Source of the DNA: Polytrichum commune
Taxonomy: Eukaryota > Streptophyta > Polytrichopsida > Polytrichales > Polytrichaceae
Length of the DNA stretch: 60,000 bases
Direction: 5' to 3'
NCBI GenBank assembly: GCA_950295325.1
Contig: OX485804.1
Span: 20,834,001-20,894,000, forward strand
Positions within the stretch are counted from its first letter, which is position 1; every line of letters begins with the position of its first letter. Position numbers and translations under genes: made by a program. A model generated the notes under the pieces. That model ran no database searches. It was not told the origin of the DNA and was given only the letters and a program-made list of their open reading frames with translations. This document shows positions 34,551 to 46,096 of the stretch, piece by piece.

Positions 34551-37500
34551 CTACCTATACCCTTTACCTTTCCAATTCCACTCAATATGTAAATTGCGTC
34601 TTCTACATAAGACATTCCTAGCACCCCAAGTCTTGTCAAAACCTTTGAGCATCGCCACCGCTGAGAAGCTACTAATTTTGATTTGCTTAATCACCCGGTT
34701 CCAAGCCGCTTTAGCGTAGATAATAAATTCATCCCAAATGCGGTGTTTGACCTTAGTTTTGTGCCATTGCTCATTGTTGAAGACCCTGTCATTGCGTTCA
34801 ATCCAAATAGTCCAGAGGGTAATGCCTCGAAGTAGATGCCAAATCTTACTTTTCTTGCCGTATTTACGCGGGAGCCTTTCCCCAAAGAGAGCTTGTTTCC
34901 AATTAAAATTGTCATAGTTACCGGTCCTCACCCCACATAGTTCATGCATAATGAAGGTGGCTCATCGCCAAGCCCGTCGAGCTTGGATACAATCCCAAAA
35001 TTTGTGTTTAACTTATTCGCTCGTGTTTGGAAGACAAAAAGGACATTGCTTAGAGATAGAAACCGGTGTGATACGAGCCCTCCATTCATTGACTGCAACT
35101 GCTTTATGCCAAATGGACCAAATGAAGGCGGCCTCCTTTCCGGCTCAGAGCGGATCCCACACTTGCGACCAATAAAATTTATAGTTACGTGGGAGGTAAC
35201 CTTGCCATTTCTCGGCCGCGCGGGTGGTGTCCAGGTTTCTTTTGCTAATTACCTCCCTTCCATCCTTGGTGGTGTAGTCAAGGAACTGTCCTCCATCACT
35301 CCATCTCCACCGGTCCGGATCCCATCCAAGGGTGGCAATCTTACCATAGAAGAACGTAATTTGTTCTTTGTCTTCCCCTTCCCGTTTCGGGCCTCTTTGA
35401 GTATGTATGATCTTAACCTTATGAAAAAAACCTCTCAAGTCCCCTTTTGGTTTTTCCCAAACTCTGAGGCATCTCGAGTGCATGCCAACCGTGAAGCATT
35501 GCACAGGAGGAGGCATGACAAGGTTTTGTAGTTGCATACATGTTGGTGCATATTCCTCTTCGCAACGGAGAACCAAGGCGGGGTCCTCTCCCCCATCCAC
35601 ATAAAATCCTAGCCATTCCCCTTGGTAGGTAGAATCTCGTCATCTTCTAGTAAGTTTCTCCATTTACCCCCAATCTTTTCCGTAAGCGTATTCCAATCCC
35701 CTTCGTCCGTTGTCCTAAGGCCAAATTTGTTATTGGCCTCCTCCCATGTGATAAAATCCCGTTGCACGCTATCCCAAATGTCATCCACACACTTAATCCC
35801 CTTGCGATATAGCTCCAATCCTTTGGCATATTCAAACCCGTTGTGGATGAGCTCCACTCCATCGGACCGCCAAATATTAGAGTGGAGCAGTTTCATTCTA
35901 GTGCGAGGGGGAAGTTGGTAAATACCTTTTGCCATAACTTTCCATGCTTTACTGATATGGCCCCACACCTTAGAGCCCCCAACTCCGATATGGTTTTTAC
36001 AAGTAAACCAGTCAAGGCTTACCCCCTAGCTCCTCCCTCTCTGTGGGTTAAACCGCGCGAGCCTGTACCTAAGCATAGTTTGCATGTTGGACTCACCGGG
36101 CTCCATTGCCTTAACAATCCATTTGCACATTAAACTAGTTTTAGCCGCTTCCGGGTCCACTAGTCCTAACCCGCCGTTTTTCTTCCTCATGCAACATTCC
36201 CTCCAGCTAACTCGCGTGCGGGTTAATTGCTCCTTGCCTGACCATAGGTAATTATGAATGGCGCCCCTGATTTTTCTCAAAATTTTATTGGATCCCCCCA
36301 CACGGTGATAAAAAAAACCAAAGCGTGGATAACAACACTTGGTTGCATATTACCATTCTTCCTGCAGGGACAAGCTTCATGGTACTCCAGTAGTCAAGTT
36401 TCTTGGAAATTTTTTGATAGAGGAAATGGTCAATATCCGGGGTGTTAAGATTAAGTCCGAAGGGGGTATCTAGCAGTTTAGATAGGTCCCCGTCCTCCGC
36501 CCACTGCCAGTTATAGCCTGCTAACCATTCAGGCTTGTGGGTGTACTTGTCAAACCAGTAGGCGCAGGATTTTTCCCAGTTAATTTCCATCCATGATGCT
36601 TCAGTAAACACTTCCAGGATCCGTACTAGTTCATCTACGTATCTTTTATCTCCTCTAACCATAAATGATGAATCATCTGCATACTGGGATATGTTTTGTT
36701 GTTTTTTCCCTCCCGGAAGATAAACCCCTCTTAGCATGCCTTCCTTCATTGCTTTTTGAATGACATGTGTGAGTACTTCCCCTACTATGAGAAAAAGGTA
36801 GGGTGCTAGTGGGCAGCCTTGTCTGACCCCTCGTTCAATACGAAAGTTGTCCCCCTGATTCCCATTAAGATTCACTGTCGCTGAGGCATTCTAAAAAAGG
36901 AGCTTCATCCAACCTATAAATTTCTCACTAATGTTCATTTCCTTCATTGCATGGAAAAGAAAACGCCATGACACCTTGTCGTATGCCTTGGAAAAGTCCA
37001 ACTTGAGGAAGACCGTGGGTTGTTTCGAGGTTCTAGCCCAGTGTAGAATTTCCTGAGTTAGCACAATATTATCTAGTATAAATCGCAGTGGTAGGAAAAC
37101 TGTTTATTCCGGACTAATAACGTTCCGTAATATAGGTTGCAGTCTTAGTTGAAGGGTTTTGGCGAAGATCTTATACACTGAGGTGAGTAAAGTTATGGGC
37201 CTCCAGTAGTTAAGGTCCTTTGTGTCTTCTTCCTTTGGTATAAGGCTAATAAACCCCTTGATAGTACCTTCGTGCAATGCTTCATTTTCAATGCCCTTAG
37301 ATATTATAAGATGAAAATCTTGTCTTACGGAAGACCAAAGTTTTTGGAATAATTCTACCGGAATCCCGTCATGTCCGGGGGCCTTTCCCTTAGCCATGGA
37401 CATTATTGCACTAGACAATTCTTTTTCCGTAAAATCTTTGGCTAAAGATTTGTTCATGTCATTTGTGAATGTTGCCGAGAGTCCCTCTATGACCTCATTG

Positions 37501-37803
37501 AGTGCAGCTTCCGAAACGTCCTTATGGTTGTACAAATCCCTATAAAAATCATAACATATTATTTCTAGGTCCTCTTTTCTTGTAAAACTTCAGCCATGTT
37601 TGTCTTTTAGCTCTGTGATGTATGTTTGAGCATTCTTTTGCCTAATTGATCTAAAGAACTCGGCGGAGCATTTATTCCCAACCTGCTATCATTTTACCTT
37701 GCTCTCACTGCTGCACCCCTGGCCTTTCTATTAATTATCTATTCCTCCTATTATATGTCTGAGTCTTTCTACTTCCCTTTGTTTGGCATGATTATGTATG
37801 TTC
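34551..37803 (-). pseudogene. LINE ORF2 reverse transcriptase and C-terminal zf-RVT region, multiply broken
   Basis: Successive frames give the RT fingers (KGKAPGHDGIPVELFQKLW), LIPKEEDTKDLNYWRPITLL, RQGCPLAPYLF, the catalytic box QYADDSSF (about 36690-36667) and thumb (NGGLGLVDPEAAKTSLMCKW). The region near 35165-34950 reads as a reverse-transcriptase zinc-binding module (FIWSIWHKAVAVNEWRARI, CPFC, then a stop, HKFWDC). Breaks: stops at about 37104 and 36890, frame changes near 36290 and 35605, and a stop within the zf-RVT region. Function is lost. Confidence 0.88.
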
Positions 37804-38820
37804 TCATGTAGTGTCGCTGTAGCTACTTCCAGGTTGGCCTTTGTGTCTAATTCCAACTTCCAATTTCCTATTCTCTCTAGCTTTAAGCTTGCTTATATGT
37901 CTATAGAGTCTAGATATGTTCCTCAACTTGTAGAAAAATGATGCATCCTTTGGTAGTGCTTCCCACCTTTCTCTAAGTTTCCTAGTTATTTCTCTTTGAA
38001 GGTAAAATACGTTCCATTTAAATGCCGACTTCTTTACATTTTCATTTCCTATACATAATTCTATCTGTACTGGAGAATGGTCCGATCCCACTGAATAACC
38101 ATGGATAAAGTAGTCCCCATGGTGTATATTCAACCTACTTTGTTTTGAAGTGTAGAATCTGTCTAACCTTGCTAATCTTCTTGCTTGCCCCTTTTGACCA
38201 TTGTCCCATGAGAACCTCGGACCTCCTTGATGTACAAACATGTCATTAACTTGGAAGGCGTTTAATAACTCATTCCATGTAAACTTTTCTAGATTGCTTA
38301 TGGTTCTACCGCAATCATTAGATTTATCTTCTAATTGTTCTGTCATATTGAAATCACCTCCTAATATCCATTCGCAATCTTTAGGTAATGTAGCAACCAT
38401 TATGTGCCACAGATGGCGCCTCTCAGTGGAGATATTGGGCGCATATATGCATGCAAGACCAATGTTTTCCCCTTCCATACCCTCAAGTTTTGTCCATACT
38501 ATTCTATTGTCATATAAAGACCCATGATCCTTAACTAGCCTTGCATATTTCCTAGCTAGCAAAATTCCTACTCCTCCCTTTCTAGCTGCGTTGGGGTTGA
38601 GCCAGCTCTTTTCTTCCGGGGCTGCTTCTAGTATCCAGCTTGCATATCCCGGCATGAGTCTTGTTCCGAGATTCTCTAATGTCGTTCCCCTAAGTTTGTG
38701 TTCTTGGATCATAACTACATCCGCCTTAGGTGTTACCGCATTGAGGAAACCTCTTTCGTTTGCAATACTTTTCGGGTTGTTAAGGCCCCGTATGTTGTGT
38801 GTAATGATGTTCCATTTCAT
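37804..38820 (-). pseudogene. LINE ORF2, N-terminal APE-type endonuclease
   Basis: An open 338-codon stretch starting 24 bases after ORF1 in the same frame. Conserved endonuclease motifs are visible: THNIRGLNN near the start, MIQEHKL (catalytic Glu), YAPN, GGDFNMT (Asp/Asn) and GSDHSPV (His). These nick the target DNA for target-primed reverse transcription. The reading frame breaks at 37804-37806, where a frameshift removes the link to the reverse transcriptase. Confidence 0.9.
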
Positions 38821-38844
38821 GAGTAAGTTTGTGGGTTCATTACC

Positions 38845-41256
38845 TTATCCTCCCAAGGATGATTTATTATGGGTTTCCCAAATCATGCCTTGCCTTGGGG
38901 TGAGAACATGCTTCCCTAGAGCTATAAGGCTACTTGCGCTATTGCGTATAGGAGTGTTAACCCCTTGCCTACCACGATCGTAATCTTTATTGCCATTCCC
39001 CCTTCTTACATCTTGGGAGTTTGTAGGACTGTCTAGTCTTATGCTTGCAAGTATGTCATTATAAATGGTCCTATTGTTTGGGTGAAATTGAGTTTCACAT
39101 ATGACCTCAGTTGCTAGCTCTATGTGTTTGGTTGTGGCTTCAAAGTTTAGTTCTGATTCCTCAACATCGGCCATTTCAATGTCATTTGGAGGATCTGCCT
39201 GCTTACCTCTATACAAGGCATTATTGTTGTCCCTACCTTGGACCTACTCGGTTGCTTCTAGTTGGCCCGTTGATTCTCGCCTAGTGTCTCCTTTAACCGC
39301 TCTCTGACCGTTGGGGACGAACTGCTCCAAGGCTCCTCCCTGCTCCCGGTGCTGGTCACCTATAGCGCCACCTATCGGGTCTCTGCCACTTGCCAGGTTT
39401 TTTGTTTCGTTCAGATCTCCCTCCTCGTCAGCTCCTTCCTCCCCCACTTCCCATTCATCTTCTTCCTCTCCATCATCTTGTTCGCTTCCTTCCTCTCCTT
39501 CTCCGTCACTCTCCTCATCCTCAGGGTCTACTTCCCCCTCCTCCATCTCATCCAGAGCCCGCTTGATCGGAGACCAGTTCATTCTGGTGTCCAGTTCTTC
39601 CTGTGGTGAACTCCTTGGTGGATCTGCTTCCGTTGTCCTCCTTTCTGCTTGTTCCTGTTTTTCATTTTTCACTTCCAAGCTCTGCTCCGTTCGGAGCTCC
39701 TGTAGTGCCCCTTTTGTGTTGGTCGCCTCTGCCATATACATGTTTTGTGTGTTATCTTTGCCACTCTCTCTTTGCCTAGTATTTGTGCCTGCCGGGTTTT
39801 CGGATCCTGCTACAGCCTTAACTCCGGAGGGCTGGATCATAGTGTCTCTTGTGTCGCCTCCTAAGTCACTTTTGTCTTGCTCAGTGTTCCGTTGAGAGCA
39901 GATTGCCGCACTCACCTCTTTACCTACTTCACCTCCGACTTTGTCTCCCTTCGGATAGTGCGACGTTGTCTTATCCTTGATTTTTGATGGCCCTGACGGG
40001 ATGGTCGTTCCCTGATTCTTCTCACATATTGCTTCGGCCGGTACACTCACGTCTCTCGTCGTCTCTGGTGCAAAGCTAGGTCCTCCTGTTCTTCTCCCAA
40101 GTGCTGCGGCGGTAGCCGCAGCCCCGTCAGCTGCCTGGTAATCACTCTCAGTGTTCTGCTCCCATGTGTGATAATTCTTTGGTTTGCTCATCATCGGTCT
40201 CTGTTCGTATGCCGGCCTCCTAAGATCGACATCAACATTCTCGAAAATGTTCCTTCTTGTATTCTTCCTGTTTCGAACTTGTTGGAATCCCTCTTCATCC
40301 ACAATCTTGGATTTGCCTTTATCATGCATATTGGTGGGACGTGTCTGTAGAGGTCTCCCAGTGTTTCTTCTTGTCTTGTCATTTATCTCATTGCAGTCTC
40401 TTATTTTATGTTTCCAGCTATGGCAGGCTCTACATCTTAGGGGCAACTTGTCGTAATCTACCATAACCTTTTGAGGAGGCATTACCCCCTCCTCAGATTC
40501 CAGCATGATGTTTGTAACCCATCCCTTATCCACTTTGAGATTGACGCAAAATCTTGGTGCCCTTGATGTTTCGTTTGCTGTGTCTATGCCAATCAATTCC
40601 CCTAGTGTTTTCGCTATGGACAGGGCTTGGTCGTGATGTTCAAAAGGTAAGTTTCGGAGAGCTATCCATGTTGGGAATGGTAAGTTACTAGGGTTGTCCG
40701 GATTGAATCAAGGGACCCATCTTTGCAACATACATGTACCCCTATTTGTTTTATACTGCGAAAGCATTAGGGCATTGCATAGTGCATCTCTCTCGTTTCC
40801 TTCAAGGAAAAAATATCCTTTGCCCACATCCATACAAAACACCAATGTTCTTCCATTCAATTCCTGATTCAAGCTTTGTAACCACAATCTCATTGTTTGG
40901 GGCGTAGGTTTAGGGCCCACAAACTTTCCAATCAACAATTTATCTTTTAAGCTTGCAATGCGAGCACGAAGCTTTCCGGAATCCACTTTGAATGAGATGG
41001 CATCCTTTCTAATCAAAAATCCACTAAAGTTCCTTTCAAGGTTACTTGGAAGGATCTCACCGATTTGTTCTTTGAATGGATTGAGATCTCTTTCGGAGAT
41101 CTGTTGACTAGCTTCCACCAGCGCTTCGATCACTGCCTCGGCCATTTCCACATCTTGTTCTCTTGCTTCTCCAGCGATCCAACCTCTTTTTTCTTCAAGG
41201 AGCGGATCAAATCTGGGGCCGCTCCCATATCTTATTTTCGCCGCAAACGACTCCAT
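38845..41256 (-). pseudogene. LINE ORF1 (DUF4283-type RNA-binding protein), two in-frame stops
   Basis: One frame runs from the ATG at 41254-41256 to 38845, about 803 codons, broken by a TGA at 40708-40710 and a TAG at 39244-39246. The N-terminal third resembles DUF4283 (GRTLVFCMDVGKGYFFLE, then after the first stop PFPTWIALRNLPFEHHD). A zinc knuckle CRACHSWKHKIRDC (C-x2-C-x4-H-x4-C) follows at about 40440-40400. The rest is low complexity, with a long Glu/Asp-rich segment near 39550-39410. It would bind the LINE RNA. Each stop is one base change from a sense codon. Confidence 0.85.
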
Positions 41257-41598
41257 CCTTGATCCGATCTCGCCCTTTGTCGCAGCCTTGTTACCTTGCT
41301 ACTCTTATCTCGATCCAAGATACCTAATGCAAACCCGTTTCGCCTAAATGCAGCTAGATCTACTAGATCTACGTCCTGATTTTGAAGTTTCATGTTTAGT
41401 CTACCTGATACAGATCTGGATGCTAAACCGTGATCCTAAACTTAATACTTACTTTCCACTACATCCAGTTAGCTCTCTTCGACGTTTTTCAAATCTTCGT
41501 ACCCATACTCTTTAAGGCTCACATTCCAATGTGCACTTGAACGGCGTCTCCGCCTCTTCCTCCTCAAGCGAGCCATCGGTTCCGTCATGTGGATTTTT

Positions 41599-43140
41599 GA
41601 GGTTGCCACAACTTGTCATTTAGAATTCCCCCGAATATTGCAAGGAGCTCAGTTTATATACCATAGAGGCCTCTCTATTTTGTCAAAAATAAAATAAAAT
41701 TGTTCATCCTTAATGATTTGCCATGTGTCATGCTCACATTGGCCAAGGCCCTTCTTGTATCCAATGTGGAATCTATATTCCGGCACTAGAGTAGACGAAC
41801 CTATTCCATTAACGTAAGCGATTTTACAAAGTGTAGTTTAGGTGTGAGAATTGGAGTAATTTTTTACATGTCTTGAAACCAATGTCACATTGTTTAACAA
41901 AATAATCACAACTCATTTCCAAGTTTTGAAAATTACCGTAAATTTTGGATGGCAAGTTTCTCTCTCAAGCCATATTCACAACATAAGTCCACCTAACTTT
42001 TTGATAATTGGGAGACGAAAACTTAAGTACAATTAGTGCCCTTTCGGAACCCAAATTTGTGGCCTTTCAACTCACTTATCCCATCATGCTAGATGTGATG
42101 GTGACATATGTAAAACTTCATGGCTTTCTCCATCACATTAGAAAATTATGTGAAACTTCACGGTTTCAAGAAAATCTTAAAGGGGGGATGATCATAAATG
42201 GGTATGTCTACCCTACTAAATGACCTAGAGTGCCCTCTACAATACTAGGTATGGGGCAAGAATGTACCATAGATGAAGGCTCTATTTCATCTTCACTGGT
42301 GCAAGAATGTAGTGTCCACATGAGATACAAGTGGGTCATAGCCAATGTCAACCTTTTGTGCAACAACATAATTTTCAATCATCATGATTTCTTAGAAAAT
42401 ATGCTAGGGATAAGCTCTTGTTATGCATCCTCTCCTCTCTTTGTAAAAGGCTCAGGGTTGAGGAAAACTTCTTTTCAAAGCATGTTTGATCCTAGAAGTG
42501 CTATCAAAGACCTTAAATTACTCTATCAAGATCAAGATGTGATCAATAACACACAACATGTAGGGAGTATTTTTTTACAACCCCCCTCCCTCCCTTCCCT
42601 TGACATTGTTACCACAAATCACCAATATATGTAACACGTGCTCTAAAGAATGCAAACCACCATGCAACACACATGCACAAAGTGGGTATTTAGTCAATGA
42701 TTTTGTCAATATATTTGAAAAGTGTGGAAGGTTTGTAAAGGAAGACTCACATAACACAAGTCCACACATACACATTAAACTTGGCATGCTCGAGCTTCAT
42801 GGTGTCTAGGTGAACTCAAAAAGACACATTTTAGAATTTACAAGGACTATTGATTGGAATTTTACAAATGTAAGTACACTACTAAATAATGTGCCGTCGC
42901 ATTAGGGTAGCCCACTTTAATTGAAGTTTTTTTGGTGTGAAATGAAGTGGTTTAATAAAACAATTGTTGTTTGTGGGGGTTGTTGTATAGGCTTCATCCC
43001 CATTGTTTGGCCATCACACTTTCCATGTAGTCATCACTCATTGCAAACAAACAATCATCACTACTCCACATAAACAATATCTGCAAGGCTTTGAAGATGA
43101 CTTGTCGTACCTCGAGATATGGGCAGCAGAAACTTTATTA
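41599..43140. other. Unassigned intergenic DNA
   Basis: Open frames up to 134 codons (42230-42634, +) have no family resemblance or introns in phase. No repeat family seen elsewhere in the window is obvious here. Confidence 0.35.
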
Positions 43141-43143
43141 TAA

Positions 43144-43742
43144 GGGCCACTTCACACACAAGACTGAAGGCCCATGACCATTGCAATCTAAGTGCTCTCA
43201 TTGGTCAAAAGGGCGGAGACCGTCCAAGTTCACTTCACACACGAAGGTGAAGGCCTAAAGGTCCAAAGAAGACTTCATGAATGAAAAGTATATATGGAGT
43301 CCTACATGGCGGATTCTGAATAAGGTTTCACGGTCTCCCGGAATTTTTGTCAAGCCCACCTCCAAAAGGTGGGTCTGACACAACTTCCGTGAGACCATGA
43401 CCTTTTCTTAATATTTTTTTTCAGCATGACATATTTCAAGATAAATTGTGGGGCACATTCCAAGAACAAATTCCAAGACATACAAACAAACACCACCAAG
43501 TAATTCTCTCAAATAAATAGAGTTTGAGACATATTGTATTAAACCACATCCTACCCTCTTTTTTTTGCCAACAAAATATGCAATGGTCATGCAACACGGT
43601 TCATTCTCACTTCACACTATGCTCGAGGGTCCGTGACTACCTAAAATAGTTTTCCCAACACCCATGGTACAGCCTTTGGATGAGAGTCAAGGGTCCTCAC
43701 CATTACAAGGTCACGGCTCTTGGCTCATGTGTGAAGTGGCCC
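43144..43742. mobile_element. PIF/Harbinger-type MITE, 599 bp (copy 2)
   Basis: Same family and orientation as 2055-2654: GGGCCACTTCACAC...GTGTGAAGTGGCCC, with TAA on both sides (43141-43143, 43743-43745). Central palindrome at about 43338-43399. Non-coding. Confidence 0.88.
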
Positions 43743-43745
43743 TAA

Positions 43746-45089
43746 GCCCACAAAGCTATTTTGCTCGAGGCTAAGAGATTGGAATCCATGTTTTTTTTTT
43801 TCCAGCCTAAGTTCTTAGCATCCAACAATTAAGTTAAGACGTCTATATCCTCCCACCCTCGGGGTGTTCACTGGCGAAAAATCGTAGAAGAACGTGTGAT
43901 AAAAAATAGGGTCTAATATATTCATTGTAGATAAATTTTGTAAAAAACTTACACATAATATAGGGGGTTTTGAAACAGTGAAAAAGGATTACATGTAAAA
44001 TACCATCACACCTTTATTTTGAAAAATGCCATACCTTATAATCTTTTCTGCAAGGTAAATAGCCCCCCAATAAATAGGTCCCGAACGCACGTGTATGCAA
44101 AATATAAGAGAAAGTGAACCCCCAAGCTCCCACCATGTTGACTGAAAACAAAATCATCTTTCCGGCACAACATTGGCATTCGCTTGCTCAAATTGTACAT
44201 CATAAAACACATTTCTAGAGTAGAGAGAGACCACAATTCCAAATCGTGGTTCAAGTTGTATTCAATGGTTTAGCATTTTTGGGTTTAGGGCACACAATTT
44301 TCTTCCTTTTCATCTATTAGTTTAATCATGTCCTCATGTTATATCCTTTCCCCAAACCCTAATATATATTGTTTTAAACATCGTGAACTTCCATACCCAT
44401 TGCTCCATTTAAGTGGAACTCATTTTTCCAATAAAACTAGGGATTAGGGTTTTCCATATTTATTTGTCGAATTTGATGGTGCATATATGGATGGATTCGA
44501 TGATCCCGCGGAATTTCTCCCAATGATCTCGGCGTTACTCGTGATTCTTCTCAACGCCCACAATATTTTGTTTTGTATTTGTCCTCCACGATCCCCATAG
44601 GTGCACATTTATCGGAGAAATTTCCCATGGTTGTTCCGGAGGATGTGTGACACTTGGCAACATCAGTTGTGTTTCAATAGCAGCGTTGCATTCATTTCAA
44701 CTATGGAACAACCTTCTTTTTGGTGATCGTGAACTGGGGTTTTGGGTGAAGCCATGTTCAACAACGTGGTTTTCTCGGTTTGTGATTGAAAAATATGATG
44801 ATGATTGATGGTCATCGATGTTCCGAATGACCAAAGCCTTTGTTTTTTCCGCTCTCTGACCACTTGCGGCCTCTTATACAAAAACAAAATACTAGGTATT
44901 GCCTTGCAATTCCCGTTGTTGTCTACGTTGTATGTACACACCTCAAGTTAGCACAAGGTGCTAGTATGTGGTTACGTTCCAAATTATTTGTTATTGGCAC
45001 CTCAACCTTTGCGAGTGCAGTACATAATAGACATTGTGCTATTAACATTGAGTTACGCCATGAAATTGCTTGACCTACTATCTTCTTCA
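43746..45089. other. Left part of a decayed element or intergenic DNA
   Basis: No credible gene. It lies between a MITE and a transposase fossil and may hold the decayed 5' part of that element, but no N-terminal transposase motif could be read. Confidence 0.3.
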
Positions 45090-45752
45090 AGTTCAAAGTG
45101 ATTTTAAGTACATATATGAATTGCCTGCCGTAGTTGGTGCAATTAATATTTATATTACTAAATATAGGGTAAGCCCAAAGGATTGATTCCTATTTTAAAA
45201 CTCATGGTTACACCTTAAATTGCCAAGTTGAAGTTAACAATAGGAAGAATTTTTTAGATTTATTTTTGGGAATGCCTGGTCTACCAATGATACTAGGATG
45301 CTTCGATGCTCTAGCCTCTATCAACTTGCCATGAAAGGGGGAATTATTGTCCTCATCAATGGTTAGAGATGGTATTGTACCTTATCTTTTGGGTGACTCG
45401 GGTATTCAAACTTACATTGGCTTATAACTCCCCACCATGGTAACAACCTCACAATGTTAGAGACCCTTTATAATAGAAAATTCTGTAGGGGTAGGGGGAT
45501 TGTAGAAAATGCCTTTGACATCTTGAAAGAAACTTGGCGGGAGTCGTTTTGAAAATCCGAACTTAATGTAGTTTATTGACTCAATATTATTACAGCATGT
45601 GCAATATTGCACAATGTTCTAAGAAACACAAACACATGGAAATCTCGAGGCCTTGGGCACTATGGTGGATAATAGAAGACCGGAAGATGATGATTACGAT
45701 GCATGTTCATATGCGCAAGTATATGATATTTGTGAAGATGGAATACTCCAAA
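45090..45752 (+). pseudogene. PIF/HARBI1-like transposase, C-terminal fragment, broken by Copia insertion
   Basis: Read across several frameshifts, the family order is clear: ELPAVVGAI (the first catalytic Asp is replaced by Asn), FLDLFLGMPG then STNDTRMLR (second Asp) and SSLYQLAMKG, SMVRDGIVPYLLGDSGY, HWLITPH, ETLYNRKFCRGRGIVENAFD (catalytic Glu) with ILKETWRES, and CAILHNVLRN. These are DDE nuclease hallmarks. The fragment ends where the Copia element inserted (target duplication GGAGG at 45753-45757 and 52171-52175). Confidence 0.8.
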
Positions 45753-45757
45753 GGAGG

Positions 45758-46005
45758 TGTTAAGACTAGGCAATAGCCGGTGAGCGCAATGGTGCAAGTG
45801 ACTAACAAGAGCCACATGGTCGTATTTATATGTTCAAGACTAAGTACATTAATTGGGCTTAGCCGCCACTTAGTAGCCTACAATACTATGTTTAACTAAC
45901 CCCGGACCCACTACCGCGGGGATAGTGTAGCCACCTTCCGGAAGGCGGCTACCGTCATCTATATTCGGCTATAGGTCGTCAGGCTAGCTATAGGCTGCCT
46001 TAACA
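45758..46005 (-). repeat. Copia 3' LTR, 248 bp
   Basis: TG...CA ends with TGTTAAG/CTTAACA inverted termini. It contains a perfect 12-bp palindrome CCTTCCGGAAGG. This is the uninterrupted copy, the empty-site reference for the MITE in the other LTR. Confidence 0.95.
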
Positions 46006-46096
46006 CTCCTCCTCGAACTATAGCGATTACCTCATTAAAAACTTTACTATTGTAAAACCCAAAGGGGAAAACCAGTAATAAAGAAAAGAGTGTAAT

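Larger units (their letters stand above)
34319..41584 (-). mobile_element. L1-type LINE, near full length, 7.27 kb, inactive
   Basis: The element lies on the minus strand between two copies of AAAAATCCACATGA (top-strand positions 34305-34318 and 41585-41598), a 14-bp target-site duplication. The 3' end (low coordinates) is A-rich with interspersed T. Order: 5' leader (41584-41257), ORF1 with a DUF4283-like domain and zinc knuckle, ORF2 with APE endonuclease, reverse transcriptase and a C-terminal zf-RVT region, then a G-rich 3' UTR. This is the standard architecture of plant L1 elements. ORFs contain stops and frameshifts, so it cannot move by itself, yet the duplication is still exact. Confidence 0.93.

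Noticed and set aside
39311-39895. Ser-rich plus-strand frame of 194 codons
   Set aside because: It is the antisense shadow of the Glu/Asp-rich part of LINE ORF1.
42230-42634. Plus-strand frame of 134 codons
   Set aside because: No recognised domain or partner exons, and composition like the surrounding non-coding DNA.
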